Assembly: GCA_009843725.1 (NCBI GenBank)
Contig: VYCX01000418.1
Span: 1 to 8,513 of the forward strand
Reading direction: 5' to 3'
Length of the DNA stretch: 8,513 bases
Source of the DNA: Boseongicola sp. SB0675_bin_26
Lineage (GTDB): Bacteria; Pseudomonadota; Alphaproteobacteria; Rhodobacterales; Rhodobacteraceae
Positions within the stretch are counted from its first letter, which is position 1; each line of letters opens with the position of its first letter. A program made the position numbers and the translations under genes. This document shows, in pieces, positions 1-5,821 of the stretch. The notes beneath the pieces are model-generated. The model was given only the letters and a program-made list of their open reading frames with translations, searched no databases and had not been told where the DNA came from.

Positions 1-673
1 GCCGCGTTCGCCAGACCAGCAGCCAGAACAGCAGGCAGGCGAGGAGCGCGATGAAAAAGCTGATGTTCGCGGGAGCGGACGACGAGAACGGTATGCCGAC
101 AAGGCCGAAGATGTCTGCAAAGAGCGGCAGCTCGGCGCCGGGGCCGAAGCGTCGGGTCGCGGGATCCATCGACCCTTCCGGCTTCAGGATCTCGACGACC
201 AGGTAGACCATGAGCGCCGCCGCGATGTAGTTGAACATGATCGTCGTGATGACGATGTGACTGCCCCGCCTCGCTTGCAGCCATGCGGGGATGAAGGCCC
301 ATGCTGCCCCGAACAAGGCTCCCCCGATCATCGCCGCCGGAAGCGCCAGGGTCCAGTGCGGCCAGGGAACCGCCAGGCAGACCAGCGCTACGCCGAGACC
401 GCCGAGGGTGGCCTGGCCCTCGCCCCCGATGTTGAAGAGCCGCGCGTGAAACGCGATCGCCGCGCAGAGGCCCGTGAAGATGAAGTTCGTCGTGTAGAAC
501 AGCGTGTAGCCCCACCCGTAGCTCGACCCGAGCGCGCCCGTGACCATGAGCCGCAGCGCCTCGAACGGGTTCAGCCCGAGATAGAGGATCACCAGCCCGG
601 AAATCACGAACGAGATCAGGATCGAGAGAAGCGGGATCAGGACCGCGTCGGCCCATTTCGGCAGGACACTCAT
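1..673 (-). CDS. BMP-type ABC transporter permease, inner-membrane subunit (partial, C-terminus beyond left edge)
   Basis: Integral inner-membrane subunit of an ABC importer of the BPD_transp_2 family (the ribose/nucleoside class). 224 codons are visible and open to the window edge; full-length relatives are usually about 350 residues, so roughly a third is missing. Reading from ATG at 673 gives a short cytoplasmic N-terminus, a first hydrophobic helix (about 11-32), a second (about 56-75), the family hallmark NIGGEGQ at 81-87, further helices at about 90-103 and 108-128, and the cytoplasmic loop plus following segment RRGSHIVITTIMFNYIA (135-151) expected to contact the ATPase. The start is supported by AAGGGGG eight bases upstream, one base from the ideal Shine-Dalgarno, and no other start lies in frame before it. 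It follows the ATPase stop by 43 bp in the same operon. The partner permease should follow just outside the window. Substrate is inferred only from family (nucleosides or similar). Confidence 0.93.
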   Translation of the reverse strand, partial: MSVLPKWADAVLIPLLSILISFVISGLVILYLGLNPFEALRLMVTGALGSSYGWGYTLFYTTNFIFTGLCAAIAFHARLFNIGGEGQATLGGLGVALVCLAVPWPHWTLALPAAMIGGALFGAAWAFIPAWLQARRGSHIVITTIMFNYIAAALMVYLVVEILKPEGSMDPATRRFGPGAELPLFADIFGLVGIPFSSSAPANISFFIALLACLLFWLLVWRTR

Positions 674-716
674 CGCCCAGGCCCCCTTGCCGTCGAGAAG
701 CTGATGGCCGCACTCT

Positions 717-2291
717 TCATGCCGCGGTCGCCTTGTCCGTGATGCCCGCCATGAGCAGGCCAAGCTCGTGCTCGCTGGTCTGGTCCGGCATTCGCTCGCC
801 CATGATCTTGCCGTCGAACATCACCGCGATGCGGTCGGCGAGCGAGAGGATCTCGTCGAGTTCCACCGAGAGCAGGAGAATCGCCTTCCCCCGGTCGCGA
901 AGCTCGACGATCCGCTGGTGAATGAACTCGATTGCGCCGATGTCCACGCCCCGCGTCGGCTGGCCCACCAGAAGCACGTCCGGATCACGCTCGATCTCGC
1001 GGGCCAGCACGATCTTCTGCTGGTTGCCGCCCGAAAAGTTCCGTGCCGCCAGTCCCGGGATCGGCGGACGGACGTCGAATCGCTCCATCTTCCTGCCGGA
1101 TTCGCGACGGATGGCGGCGTTGTTCATGAGCCAGCGCGACTTCTGGTATTCCGGAGCGTGGTGGTAGCCGAAGGCCATGTTTTCCCACGCGAAGAAGTCC
1201 AGGATCAGCCCTTCGCGCTGCCGGTCCTCCGGCACGTGCGACACGCCCCGGCCGCGCCAGACCTGGCCGTCCAGCGAATGATCCGTCGGATCGATCTCGC
1301 TGCCGTTCAGGCGGATGCGGCCGGTGGCCCTGCGGCAGCCGCCAAGCACCTGGAGCAGTTCGGACTGCCCGTTGCCGGCGACCCCGGCAATGCCGAGGAT
1401 CTCGCCCTGCCGCAGGTCGAGGCTGATGCCCTTCAGCCGTTCGACGCCGTCGTCGTCCACGACCCGCAGGTCCTCGATCTCGAGCACCTTCCTGCCCGGA
1501 TCGGCCTTCTTCTTGTCGACGCGAAGCAGGACCTTGCGCCCGACCATCAGCTCGGCCAGTTCCTGCGGATTCGTGCCGGACGTCCTGACGGTTGCCGTCA
1601 TCTCGCCCCGACGCATGACGCTCACCGTGTCGGTCACGTCCATGATCTCGCGGAGCTTGTGCGTGATCAGGACGATGGTCTTGCCCTCGTCGCGCAGTCC
1701 CTTGAGAATGCGGAACAGGTGATCCGCTTCCGACGGGGTCAGCACGCCGGTCGGCTCGTCGAGAATCAGGATGTCGGCATGGCGGTAGAGCGCCTTCAGG
1801 ATCTCCACCCTTTGCTGGTGGCCGACCGAGAGATCCTCGATCCTCTCGTCGGGATTCACGTTCAGCTCGTATTCGCGCGCCAGTTCTGTCAGCAGCGACC
1901 GGGCCCTGGCAAGCGACGGCTTGAGCCTTGTTCCGTCCTCCGCGCCGAGTATGACGTTTTCCAGGACCGTGAAGTTCTCGACCAGCTTGAAGTGCTGGAA
2001 GACCATGCCGATTCCGGCGGCTATCGCGGCCTGGCTGTCGGGAATTTCGGTCTTCGTGCCGCCGACGAGAATCTCGCCCGCATCGGCCTTGTAGAAGCCG
2101 TAAAGTATCGACATCAGCGTGGACTTTCCAGCCCCGTTCTCGCCGATGATGCCGTGGATCGTCCCCGGCATGACTCGCATCGAGATGTCCTTGTTGGCCT
2201 GCACGTGGCCGAAGGACTTGGAAATCCCCCGAAGCTCGATGGCTGGAGCGGCCGCGTCCGGCCGCCCCGCCTGGTCTGAGCCGTCGCGCAT
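717..2291 (-). CDS. BMP-type ABC transporter ATP-binding protein (two fused nucleotide-binding domains)
   Basis: Cytoplasmic ATPase powering the importer encoded with its neighbours; 524 residues, the usual size for the fused double-domain class of sugar/nucleoside importers. Domain 1: Walker A GENGAGKST (50-58), Q-loop Q99, signature LSVGHQQ (154-160), Walker B ILILDEPT (174-181), H-loop H210. Domain 2 is degenerate: the P-loop reads GVAGNGQSE (302-310) without the lysine, the signature FSGGNQQK is intact (418-425), and the Walker B region reads VLLVGQPT (438-445), with Gly-Gln where Asp-Glu would be. This asymmetry is known in the family and implies one hydrolytic site. The start ATG at 2291 overlaps the binding-protein stop by one base (TGATG), implying translational coupling. 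The same frame stays open upstream to 2723, but that part lies antisense-frame within the binding-protein gene and shows no ABC similarity, so it is excluded. Confidence 0.96.
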   Translation of the reverse strand: MRDGSDQAGRPDAAAPAIELRGISKSFGHVQANKDISMRVMPGTIHGIIGENGAGKSTLMSILYGFYKADAGEILVGGTKTEIPDSQAAIAAGIGMVFQHFKLVENFTVLENVILGAEDGTRLKPSLARARSLLTELAREYELNVNPDERIEDLSVGHQQRVEILKALYRHADILILDEPTGVLTPSEADHLFRILKGLRDEGKTIVLITHKLREIMDVTDTVSVMRRGEMTATVRTSGTNPQELAELMVGRKVLLRVDKKKADPGRKVLEIEDLRVVDDDGVERLKGISLDLRQGEILGIAGVAGNGQSELLQVLGGCRRATGRIRLNGSEIDPTDHSLDGQVWRGRGVSHVPEDRQREGLILDFFAWENMAFGYHHAPEYQKSRWLMNNAAIRRESGRKMERFDVRPPIPGLAARNFSGGNQQKIVLAREIERDPDVLLVGQPTRGVDIGAIEFIHQRIVELRDRGKAILLLSVELDEILSLADRIAVMFDGKIMGERMPDQTSEHELGLLMAGITDKATAA

Positions 2292-3286
2292 CAGAAGTCG
2301 TGCGCCGGGCAGCTGTCGTTCTCGTAGTAGCTGACGACCTCGATCTCGCCGGAGATGATCTTCTCCCGGGCTTCGTCGACGGCCGCCTTCATGTCCGCCG
2401 AGATCAGGGGCGCGTTGTTCTCGTCCAGCGCGTATCCCACGCCGTCGTCGGGAAGGCCCATGACAACGATGCCGGTGTCCAGGCCCGGGCCGTCGCTGAA
2501 GGCGTTGAAAACGGCGTTGTCGACGCGCTTGATCATCGAGGTCAGCACCTGGCCCGGATGCAGATGGTTCTGGTTCGAGTCGACCCCGATCGAGAGCACG
2601 TCGGCGTCGGCCGCCGCCTGCAGCACGCCAACGCCGGTGCCGCCTGCCGCGGCATAGATCACGTCGGCCCCCTGGCTGATCTGCGCCTTGGTCAGCTCGC
2701 CGCCCTTGACCGGATCGTTCCACGCTGCCGGAGTCGTGCCCGTCATGTTGGCGATGACGGTGATGTCGGGGTTCACGGCCCTGGCGCCCTGTGCGTAGCC
2801 GCAGCCGAAGTGACGGATGAGCGGTATGTCCATTCCGCCGATGAACCCGATCGTGTTCGAATCGGTTGCCATCGCGGCCAGCATGCCGACGAGATACGAT
2901 CCCTCGTGCTCCTGGAATATGACCGACCGCACGTTCGGCAGGTCGACCACCATGTCGACCAGGACGAACGACGTGTCAGGATACTTGGGCGCGACCTCCT
3001 CCAGGGTTGCCGCGTTCTGGAATCCGAGCACGACGACCGGATTGAACCCGGCCTCCGCCAGCCGTGTCGCGAACTGGACTCGCTGTGCCTCGGCCGTCAC
3101 CTCGATTTCGCGGTAGGAATTGCCCGTTTCCTCGGCCCAGCGCTGCGCGCCGTTGTAGGCGGCCTCGTTGAACGACTTGTCGAACTTTCCGCCAAGGTCG
3201 TACATCAAGGCCGGTTCCGCAAGGCAGGCAGTGGCACCGACTGCCAGGGCCGCCGCACAGCCGAGCGTCTTTTGCATGAAGGTCAT
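2291..3286 (-). CDS. BMP family ABC transporter substrate-binding protein (periplasmic)
   Basis: 331-residue periplasmic binding protein of the BMP/Med family (PF02608-like), which captures substrate for the ATPase and permease downstream. The N-terminus is a signal peptide: Lys near the start, hydrophobic core 8-20, probable cleavage after CLA (about residue 23), mature protein starting EPALMYD. Family marks: DLGGKFDKSFNE (30-41), which lines the ligand site in characterised relatives; a central GFIGGMDIP segment; GADVIYAAAGGTG; and GVDSNQNH before the C-terminal lobe. A Cys at 21 lacks a proper lipobox (A-T-A-C), so it is probably soluble rather than lipid-anchored, though this is not certain. 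The ATG at 3286 is chosen because AGGAG sits nine bases upstream; Met4 is an alternative. Characterised BMP proteins bind purine nucleosides, but others bind different ligands, so the substrate is inference. First gene of its operon, with a candidate promoter and a leader hairpin upstream. Confidence 0.95.
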   Translation of the reverse strand: MTFMQKTLGCAAALAVGATACLAEPALMYDLGGKFDKSFNEAAYNGAQRWAEETGNSYREIEVTAEAQRVQFATRLAEAGFNPVVVLGFQNAATLEEVAPKYPDTSFVLVDMVVDLPNVRSVIFQEHEGSYLVGMLAAMATDSNTIGFIGGMDIPLIRHFGCGYAQGARAVNPDITVIANMTGTTPAAWNDPVKGGELTKAQISQGADVIYAAAGGTGVGVLQAAADADVLSIGVDSNQNHLHPGQVLTSMIKRVDNAVFNAFSDGPGLDTGIVVMGLPDDGVGYALDENNAPLISADMKAAVDEAREKIISGEIEVVSYYENDSCPAHDF

Positions 3287-3318
3287 GTCGAGAATCTCCT
3301 AGTTGCATTCAGGGCGTT

Positions 3319-3346
3319 GACGCCGGAGGTCGAGTCCCCCGGCGTC
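3319..3346 (-). promoter_or_regulatory. Strong hairpin in the leader of the BMP transporter operon
   Basis: Arms GACGCCGG (3319-3326) and CCGGCGTC (3339-3346) are perfect complements of eight bases. Read as minus-strand RNA, a further G-U and two G-C pairs can close the loop to six bases (ACUCGA), giving an 11-bp stem. It ends about 18 bases before the AGGAG ribosome site of the binding-protein gene. No U-run follows, so it does not look like an intrinsic terminator. It could stabilise the mRNA, pause transcription, bind a regulator as DNA, or help end transcription from rimI. The structure is seen directly; its role is inference. Confidence 0.5.
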
Positions 3347-3359
3347 CGCCAGATGCCCG

Positions 3360-3389
3360 ATTTAGGCAACAGCGGGCGGGAAGGGTCAA
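3360..3389 (-). promoter_or_regulatory. Candidate sigma-70-type promoter of the BMP transporter operon
   Basis: Minus strand: TTGACC (3384-3389) as -35 box, an 18-bp spacer, then CTAAAT (3360-3365) as a weak -10 box. Transcription would begin near 3352, giving a leader of about 65 bases that contains the hairpin at 3319-3346. The -35 match is good (five of six); the -10 match is poor (three of six), which is common in G+C-rich alphaproteobacteria. Position in the only gap between rimI and the binding-protein gene supports it. Confidence 0.4.
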
Positions 3390-3396
3390 TAGGCGT

Positions 3397-3419
3397 CTTG
3401 CCGCTGGATGCGGCGCAAG
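3397..3419 (-). terminator. Possible transcription end hairpin after rimI
   Basis: Starting 13 bases past the rimI stop, minus-strand RNA can pair CUUGC-GC-CGC with GCGGCAAG around the loop AUCCA: eight pairs with a two-base bulge. There is no U-tract after it, so classical intrinsic termination is doubtful; it might act as an mRNA 3'-end stabiliser or with Rho. Called only because of its position at the end of the Nfu-tsaB-rimI block. Confidence 0.25.
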
Positions 3420-3432
3420 CACGGATTCGGCA

Positions 3433-3903
3433 TCAGGCAGCGGCGAGGCGCTTGCTCATCAGGACGGCGTCGACGCACCCGGCCGGCGTGCGATAGTATG
3501 CATTGCGGCACCCGTGCCTGATCCATCCCGATGCCAGGTAGAGACGGCGTGCGGCTTCGTTTGTCGCCGCCACTTCAAGGAAGGCTCGCAAGGCGCCACG
3601 CGACTTCGCCTCGGTCTCGAAGGCTGCGCAGCAGGCACGGCCGATGCCTTGGCGCCGGTGCGCGGGATCAACCGCGATCGTGAGGAGTTCGGCCTCGTCG
3701 GCGGCGATGCGTCCAAGCGCGAAGCCACGGAACCTTTCAGCGGCCTCTTCAGGATCTTGCCCGCGCCGCGCGCGACGGTCCGGAGGCGGCGTCGCTAGGA
3801 ACACGCCGGGGCTCGCCAGAAGGCCGGAGAAGTCGCGAACGCTCCACGGACCCGGAACGCTCATGCAGCGTGCGTGGAGAGCGGCAAGCGTCTCGGGCGT
3901 CAC
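3433..3903 (-). CDS. rimI: Ribosomal protein alanine N-acetyltransferase RimI (GNAT family)
   Basis: GNAT acetyltransferase that moves an acetyl group from acetyl-CoA to the N-terminal alanine of a small-subunit ribosomal protein (S18 in E. coli). 156 residues from the chosen start, a normal length. The acetyl-CoA loop is RRQGIG (83-88), in the context LLTIAVDPAHRRQGIG. LEVAATNEAARRLYLASGW (109-127) holds the Glu (110) and Tyr (122) matching the catalytic pair of RimI. The start is taken as GTG at 3903 because it overlaps the tsaB stop (GTGA) and yields the usual RimI opening, TPETLAALHARC. An in-frame ATG at 3984 would add 27 residues without family resemblance and would overlap tsaB by 85 bp. 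Residues 39-59 form an Arg/Asp/Glu-rich, probably flexible insert (PPPDRRARRGQDPEEAAERFR) between the second and third core strands. Adjacency to tsaB is a widespread pairing that supports both calls. Confidence 0.92.
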   Translation of the reverse strand: MTPETLAALHARCMSVPGPWSVRDFSGLLASPGVFLATPPPDRRARRGQDPEEAAERFRGFALGRIAADEAELLTIAVDPAHRRQGIGRACCAAFETEAKSRGALRAFLEVAATNEAARRLYLASGWIRHGCRNAYYRTPAGCVDAVLMSKRLAAA

Positions 3904-4613
3904 GGCAGCATGGCCGGCGGCGGGCCATGGGCCGGGGCTGCATTGACCGGGCGAACGTAGAGGGGTTTCGGCCGTTCGTTCCATGAACCGAATCGCTGCG
4001 CGGCGCACGCGGAGATGGCCTTGGCCTGCTCGTTCAGGCTGTCGACCACAAGTTGCTCCGGCACGGGTCCCTTGCCAGCCCGGCCGAGCTTGATCGCAAT
4101 CTGACGGCAAGCGCTGTCCTTTCCTGGTCCGACGACAGCCTTCACGCCTTCGGCCCATTGCGGATCGCGCAGCGATCCGTCCGCTTCGAGGAAGGCCGGA
4201 CCCAGAGGCTCGCCGCCAGCGAATACCTGGAAGTACGTCGAGCCCTTCGGGGCAGGCAGGAAGACGGCAATCCGGCCCGGGGGGCGACCTGCAACATGGA
4301 AGATCGCTTCGAGCGTGTTGATCCCGATGGCCGGAATGCCCAGTGACAGCGCAAGTCCTCGCGCAGCGCTGACCGAAATGCGGATTCCCGTGAAATTGCC
4401 GGGCCCGACCCCGACTCCGATGGCGTCGAGGTCCTGCCAGTCCATGCCGGCCTCGTCCATCAGCTCTTCGAGCATCGGGAAGAGGCTTTCCGCCTGGCCG
4501 CGCGCCATTTCCTGGTGTCTTGAGGCCGCGATCCGGCCTTTCTTCAGCAATGCGGCCGCGCAGTGCGCGGCCGACGTGTCGAATGCCAGGATCGTGGGCT
4601 CAGGCCGCGACAG
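3900..4613 (-). CDS. tsaB: tRNA threonylcarbamoyladenosine biosynthesis protein TsaB (CTG start)
   Basis: TsaB is the partner of TsaD in making N6-threonylcarbamoyladenosine at position 37 of ANN-decoding tRNAs; it is an ASKHA-fold protein that scaffolds the TsaB-TsaD-TsaE complex. With the chosen start the protein has 237 residues: opening strand TILAFDTSAAHCAAAL (7-22), then the family motif GPGNFTGIR (70-78), followed by ISVSAARGLALSLGIPAIGI. The start is unusual. The frame has no ATG, GTG or TTG before TTG at 4550, which would delete the conserved LAFDTS strand. CTG at 4613-4611 restores it, and GGAGG lies exactly six bases upstream (4620-4624). It overlaps the Nfu gene's 3' end by 14 bp and ends in a GTGA overlap with rimI, so all three are likely cotranscribed and translationally coupled. 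Function is certain by family; the CTG start is a strong inference. Confidence 0.93.
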   Translation of the reverse strand: MSRPEPTILAFDTSAAHCAAALLKKGRIAASRHQEMARGQAESLFPMLEELMDEAGMDWQDLDAIGVGVGPGNFTGIRISVSAARGLALSLGIPAIGINTLEAIFHVAGRPPGRIAVFLPAPKGSTYFQVFAGGEPLGPAFLEADGSLRDPQWAEGVKAVVGPGKDSACRQIAIKLGRAGKGPVPEQLVVDSLNEQAKAISACAAQRFGSWNERPKPLYVRPVNAAPAHGPPPAMLP

Positions 4614-5160
4614 GACGTACCTCCACGACTTCCGGGATGTAGTGCCGAAGCAGGTTCTCGATCCCCATCTTCAACGTCAGCGTGGAAGACGGGCATCCGG
4701 CGCAGGCGCCCTGCATGTGGAGATAGACGACGCCCCGGTCAAATCCGTGAAACACGATGTCGCCACCGTCCTGCGCGACTGCGGGACGCACCCGCGTGTC
4801 GAGCAGCTCCTTGATCTGCGTGACGATTTCCTCGTTCTCGCCGTCGTGATCCGCGTGCCCGCTCTCGGCGGCGGCGCTTTCCATGGTCGGCTGGCCTGAC
4901 TGGAAATGCTCCATGATGGCGCCGAGAACCGGCGCCTTCAGGACATCCCATTCCTGCGTGCCCTCCTTGGTCACCGTGACGAAGTCCGCGCCAAGGAAGA
5001 CGCCTGTGACACCGTTCACTGCAAATATTCTTTGCGCAAGCGGCGACGGACCCGCCGTGTCGGCCGACGGGAAATCCGCAGTGCCCGTTCCGAGCACGGT
5101 CTGGCCGGGCAGGAACTTGAGCGTGGCGGGGTTGGGAGTGGACTCGGTCTGTATGAACAT
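4600..5160 (-). CDS. Nfu/NifU-family iron-sulfur cluster carrier protein (NFU1-like)
   Basis: Fe-S cluster carrier delivering [4Fe-4S] clusters to client enzymes; 186 residues, the standard two-domain form. The N-terminal Nfu_N domain (about 1-90) opens with TESTPNPATLKFLPG (5-19), near-diagnostic for the NFU1 type. An acidic, Ala-rich linker follows (about 91-108). The C-terminal NifU-like domain carries RPAVAQDGGDI and the cluster-binding CAGC, with C153 and C156; two monomers would share a cluster through these cysteines. The start ATG at 5160 has GGAGG seven bases upstream, the clearest ribosome site here. The gene has its own promoter with a perfect TTGACA and an adjacent 19-bp palindrome, suggesting a repressor or iron-responsive regulator. 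It overlaps tsaB downstream. It differs from E. coli NfuA, whose N-terminal domain is A-type-like, so no symbol is assigned. Confidence 0.96.
   Translation of the reverse strand: MFIQTESTPNPATLKFLPGQTVLGTGTADFPSADTAGPSPLAQRIFAVNGVTGVFLGADFVTVTKEGTQEWDVLKAPVLGAIMEHFQSGQPTMESAAAESGHADHDGENEEIVTQIKELLDTRVRPAVAQDGGDIVFHGFDRGVVYLHMQGACAGCPSSTLTLKMGIENLLRHYIPEVVEVRPVAA
4620..4624 (-). promoter_or_regulatory. Ribosome binding site that decides the CTG start of tsaB
   Basis: GGAGG on the minus strand, inside the last codons of the Nfu-type gene, six bases before CTG at 4613. No ordinary start codon lies at a usable distance in the tsaB frame, so this site is the main evidence that CTG initiates tsaB. 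Confidence 0.7.
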
Positions 5161-5183
5161 GGGCTTGCCTCCGGCAGGACATA

Positions 5184-5212
5184 GATATGCGTCCGGGCAG
5201 CGCCGCTGTCAA
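5184..5212 (-). promoter_or_regulatory. Promoter of the Nfu-tsaB-rimI block
   Basis: Minus strand: a perfect TTGACA -35 box (5207-5212), a 17-bp spacer and CATATC (5184-5189) as -10 box. The predicted start near 5177 leaves a leader of only about 17 bases, just enough for the GGAGG site at 5168-5172. This is the best sigma-70-type promoter in the window. Confidence 0.65.
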
Positions 5213-5215
5213 TGG

Positions 5216-5234
5216 ATCTGGAATGATTCCAGAT
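5216..5234. promoter_or_regulatory. 19-bp perfect palindrome next to the Nfu promoter (candidate operator)
   Basis: ATCTGGAATgATTCCAGAT: nine-base arms that are exact reverse complements around one central base, ending three bases upstream of the -35 box. A one-base centre and lack of a T-run argue against a terminator for the stress-protein gene; the symmetry fits a homodimeric DNA-binding protein. The core GAA-N3-TTC is shared with the Irr-type iron control element of alphaproteobacteria (TTTAGAA-N3-TTCTAAA), but the flanks differ, so the identity of the regulator is speculative. Confidence 0.5.
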
Positions 5235-5330
5235 TGGCTGACGGGGAGGCGAGACCTGCGAGAAAGAGCGGCGCGAAGGAAATTCGCCTTGCGATCAAGG
5301 GGTTTCCCCAATGCCGTCTCTGGAAGGGCA

Positions 5331-5786
5331 TCACCAGATTTGGCTGAGCTGCTCCTTCGAGAGCTCCCCGGGGACGACGGCCAGCGGCACGGGCAGGGAG
5401 CCAAGGCGCCGCGAAAGTGCCGACACGATGGGCCCCGGGCCGCCCTTGCCGGGGTTGGCGCCGAGCACGAGCATCCCGATTCCGCCGTCGTCCTCGATCT
5501 GCGCCAGGATTTCGGGCACGACCTCACCTTCGCGGATCACCAGTTCGGGGTCCACTGCCTGCCTGTCGCGCATCCATTTGGCGAAAACCTCGAAATGCGC
5601 GTGGATGCGCTCGCGCGCCTCCTCACGCATGATTTCACCGACGCCGATCCAGTGCTGGAACTCCTCTGGCGGGATGACGGCGAGAACCTGCACGCCTCCG
5701 CCTGGCCCCGATGCGCCCATGGCCGCAAACCGCATCGCGTTCAGGCATTCGCGGCTGTCGTCAAGGATCACCAGGAACTTTCGCAT
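5331..5786 (-). CDS. Universal stress protein (UspA family)
   Basis: Single-domain cytoplasmic UspA-fold protein of 151 residues, the normal size, generally linked to stress survival. It opens with the family's first strand, KFLVILDDSRECLNAMRFAA, with acidic residues D9-D10 at the nucleotide site. A glycine-rich segment, GANPGKGGPGP, and a later GS followed by PVPLAVVPG correspond to the ATP-binding half, but the spacing does not match the canonical G-2x-G-9x-G(S/T) exactly, so ATP binding is uncertain. ATG at 5786 has AGGAGG six bases upstream. It lies 35 bp after the cyclodeaminase-family gene and may be read with it; the 170-bp gap before the Nfu gene, which holds a promoter, separates it from that block. 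This gene commonly precedes the Nfu gene in Rhodobacterales, from memory of gene order. Its molecular role is not readable from sequence. Confidence 0.92.
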   Translation of the reverse strand: MRKFLVILDDSRECLNAMRFAAMGASGPGGGVQVLAVIPPEEFQHWIGVGEIMREEARERIHAHFEVFAKWMRDRQAVDPELVIREGEVVPEILAQIEDDGGIGMLVLGANPGKGGPGPIVSALSRRLGSLPVPLAVVPGELSKEQLSQIW

Positions 5787-5821
5787 GCTCCGCCTCCTGT
5801 CCCGGTCGCAAGATGCGCGGA

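Noticed and set aside
673..720. ATGA overlap at the ATPase stop as the permease start
   Set aside because: That ATG is in a different frame and stops after 16 codons. The permease frame starts at 673 with a near-ideal ribosome site.
768..2279. Long plus-strand open frame of 503 codons opposite the ABC ATPase gene
   Set aside because: It is the mirror of a well-supported gene in G+C-rich DNA, where stop codons are rare in the antisense frame. The translation shows no recognisable motif and no ribosome site.
2292..2723. N-terminal extension of the ABC ATPase by 144 residues
   Set aside because: The extension is Arg/Gly-rich, lies inside the binding-protein gene in another frame, and has no ABC similarity. 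ATG at 2291 gives a normal length and a TGATG coupling.
3223..3286. Lipoprotein signal in the BMP binding protein
   Set aside because: The residues before Cys21 are A-T-A, without the Leu/Val/Ile expected at -3, and a type I cleavage after CLA is at least as good.
3287..3352. Purine riboswitch in the BMP operon leader
   Set aside because: The leader is too short for a three-way junction and only one stem is visible.
2300..3496. Plus-strand open frame of 398 codons opposite the BMP binding-protein gene
   Set aside because: Antisense shadow: low-complexity, Arg/Val/Asp-rich translation with no domain, running into the promoter gap.
3904..4158. Earlier starts for RimI (ATG at 3984 or 4158)
   Set aside because: They would overlap tsaB heavily and add sequence unlike RimI. 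GTG at 3903 gives the classic GTGA overlap and the expected N-terminus.
5299..5309. GGGG-TTT-CCCC hairpin after the stress-protein gene as a terminator
   Set aside because: Only four base pairs and no T-run; too weak to call.
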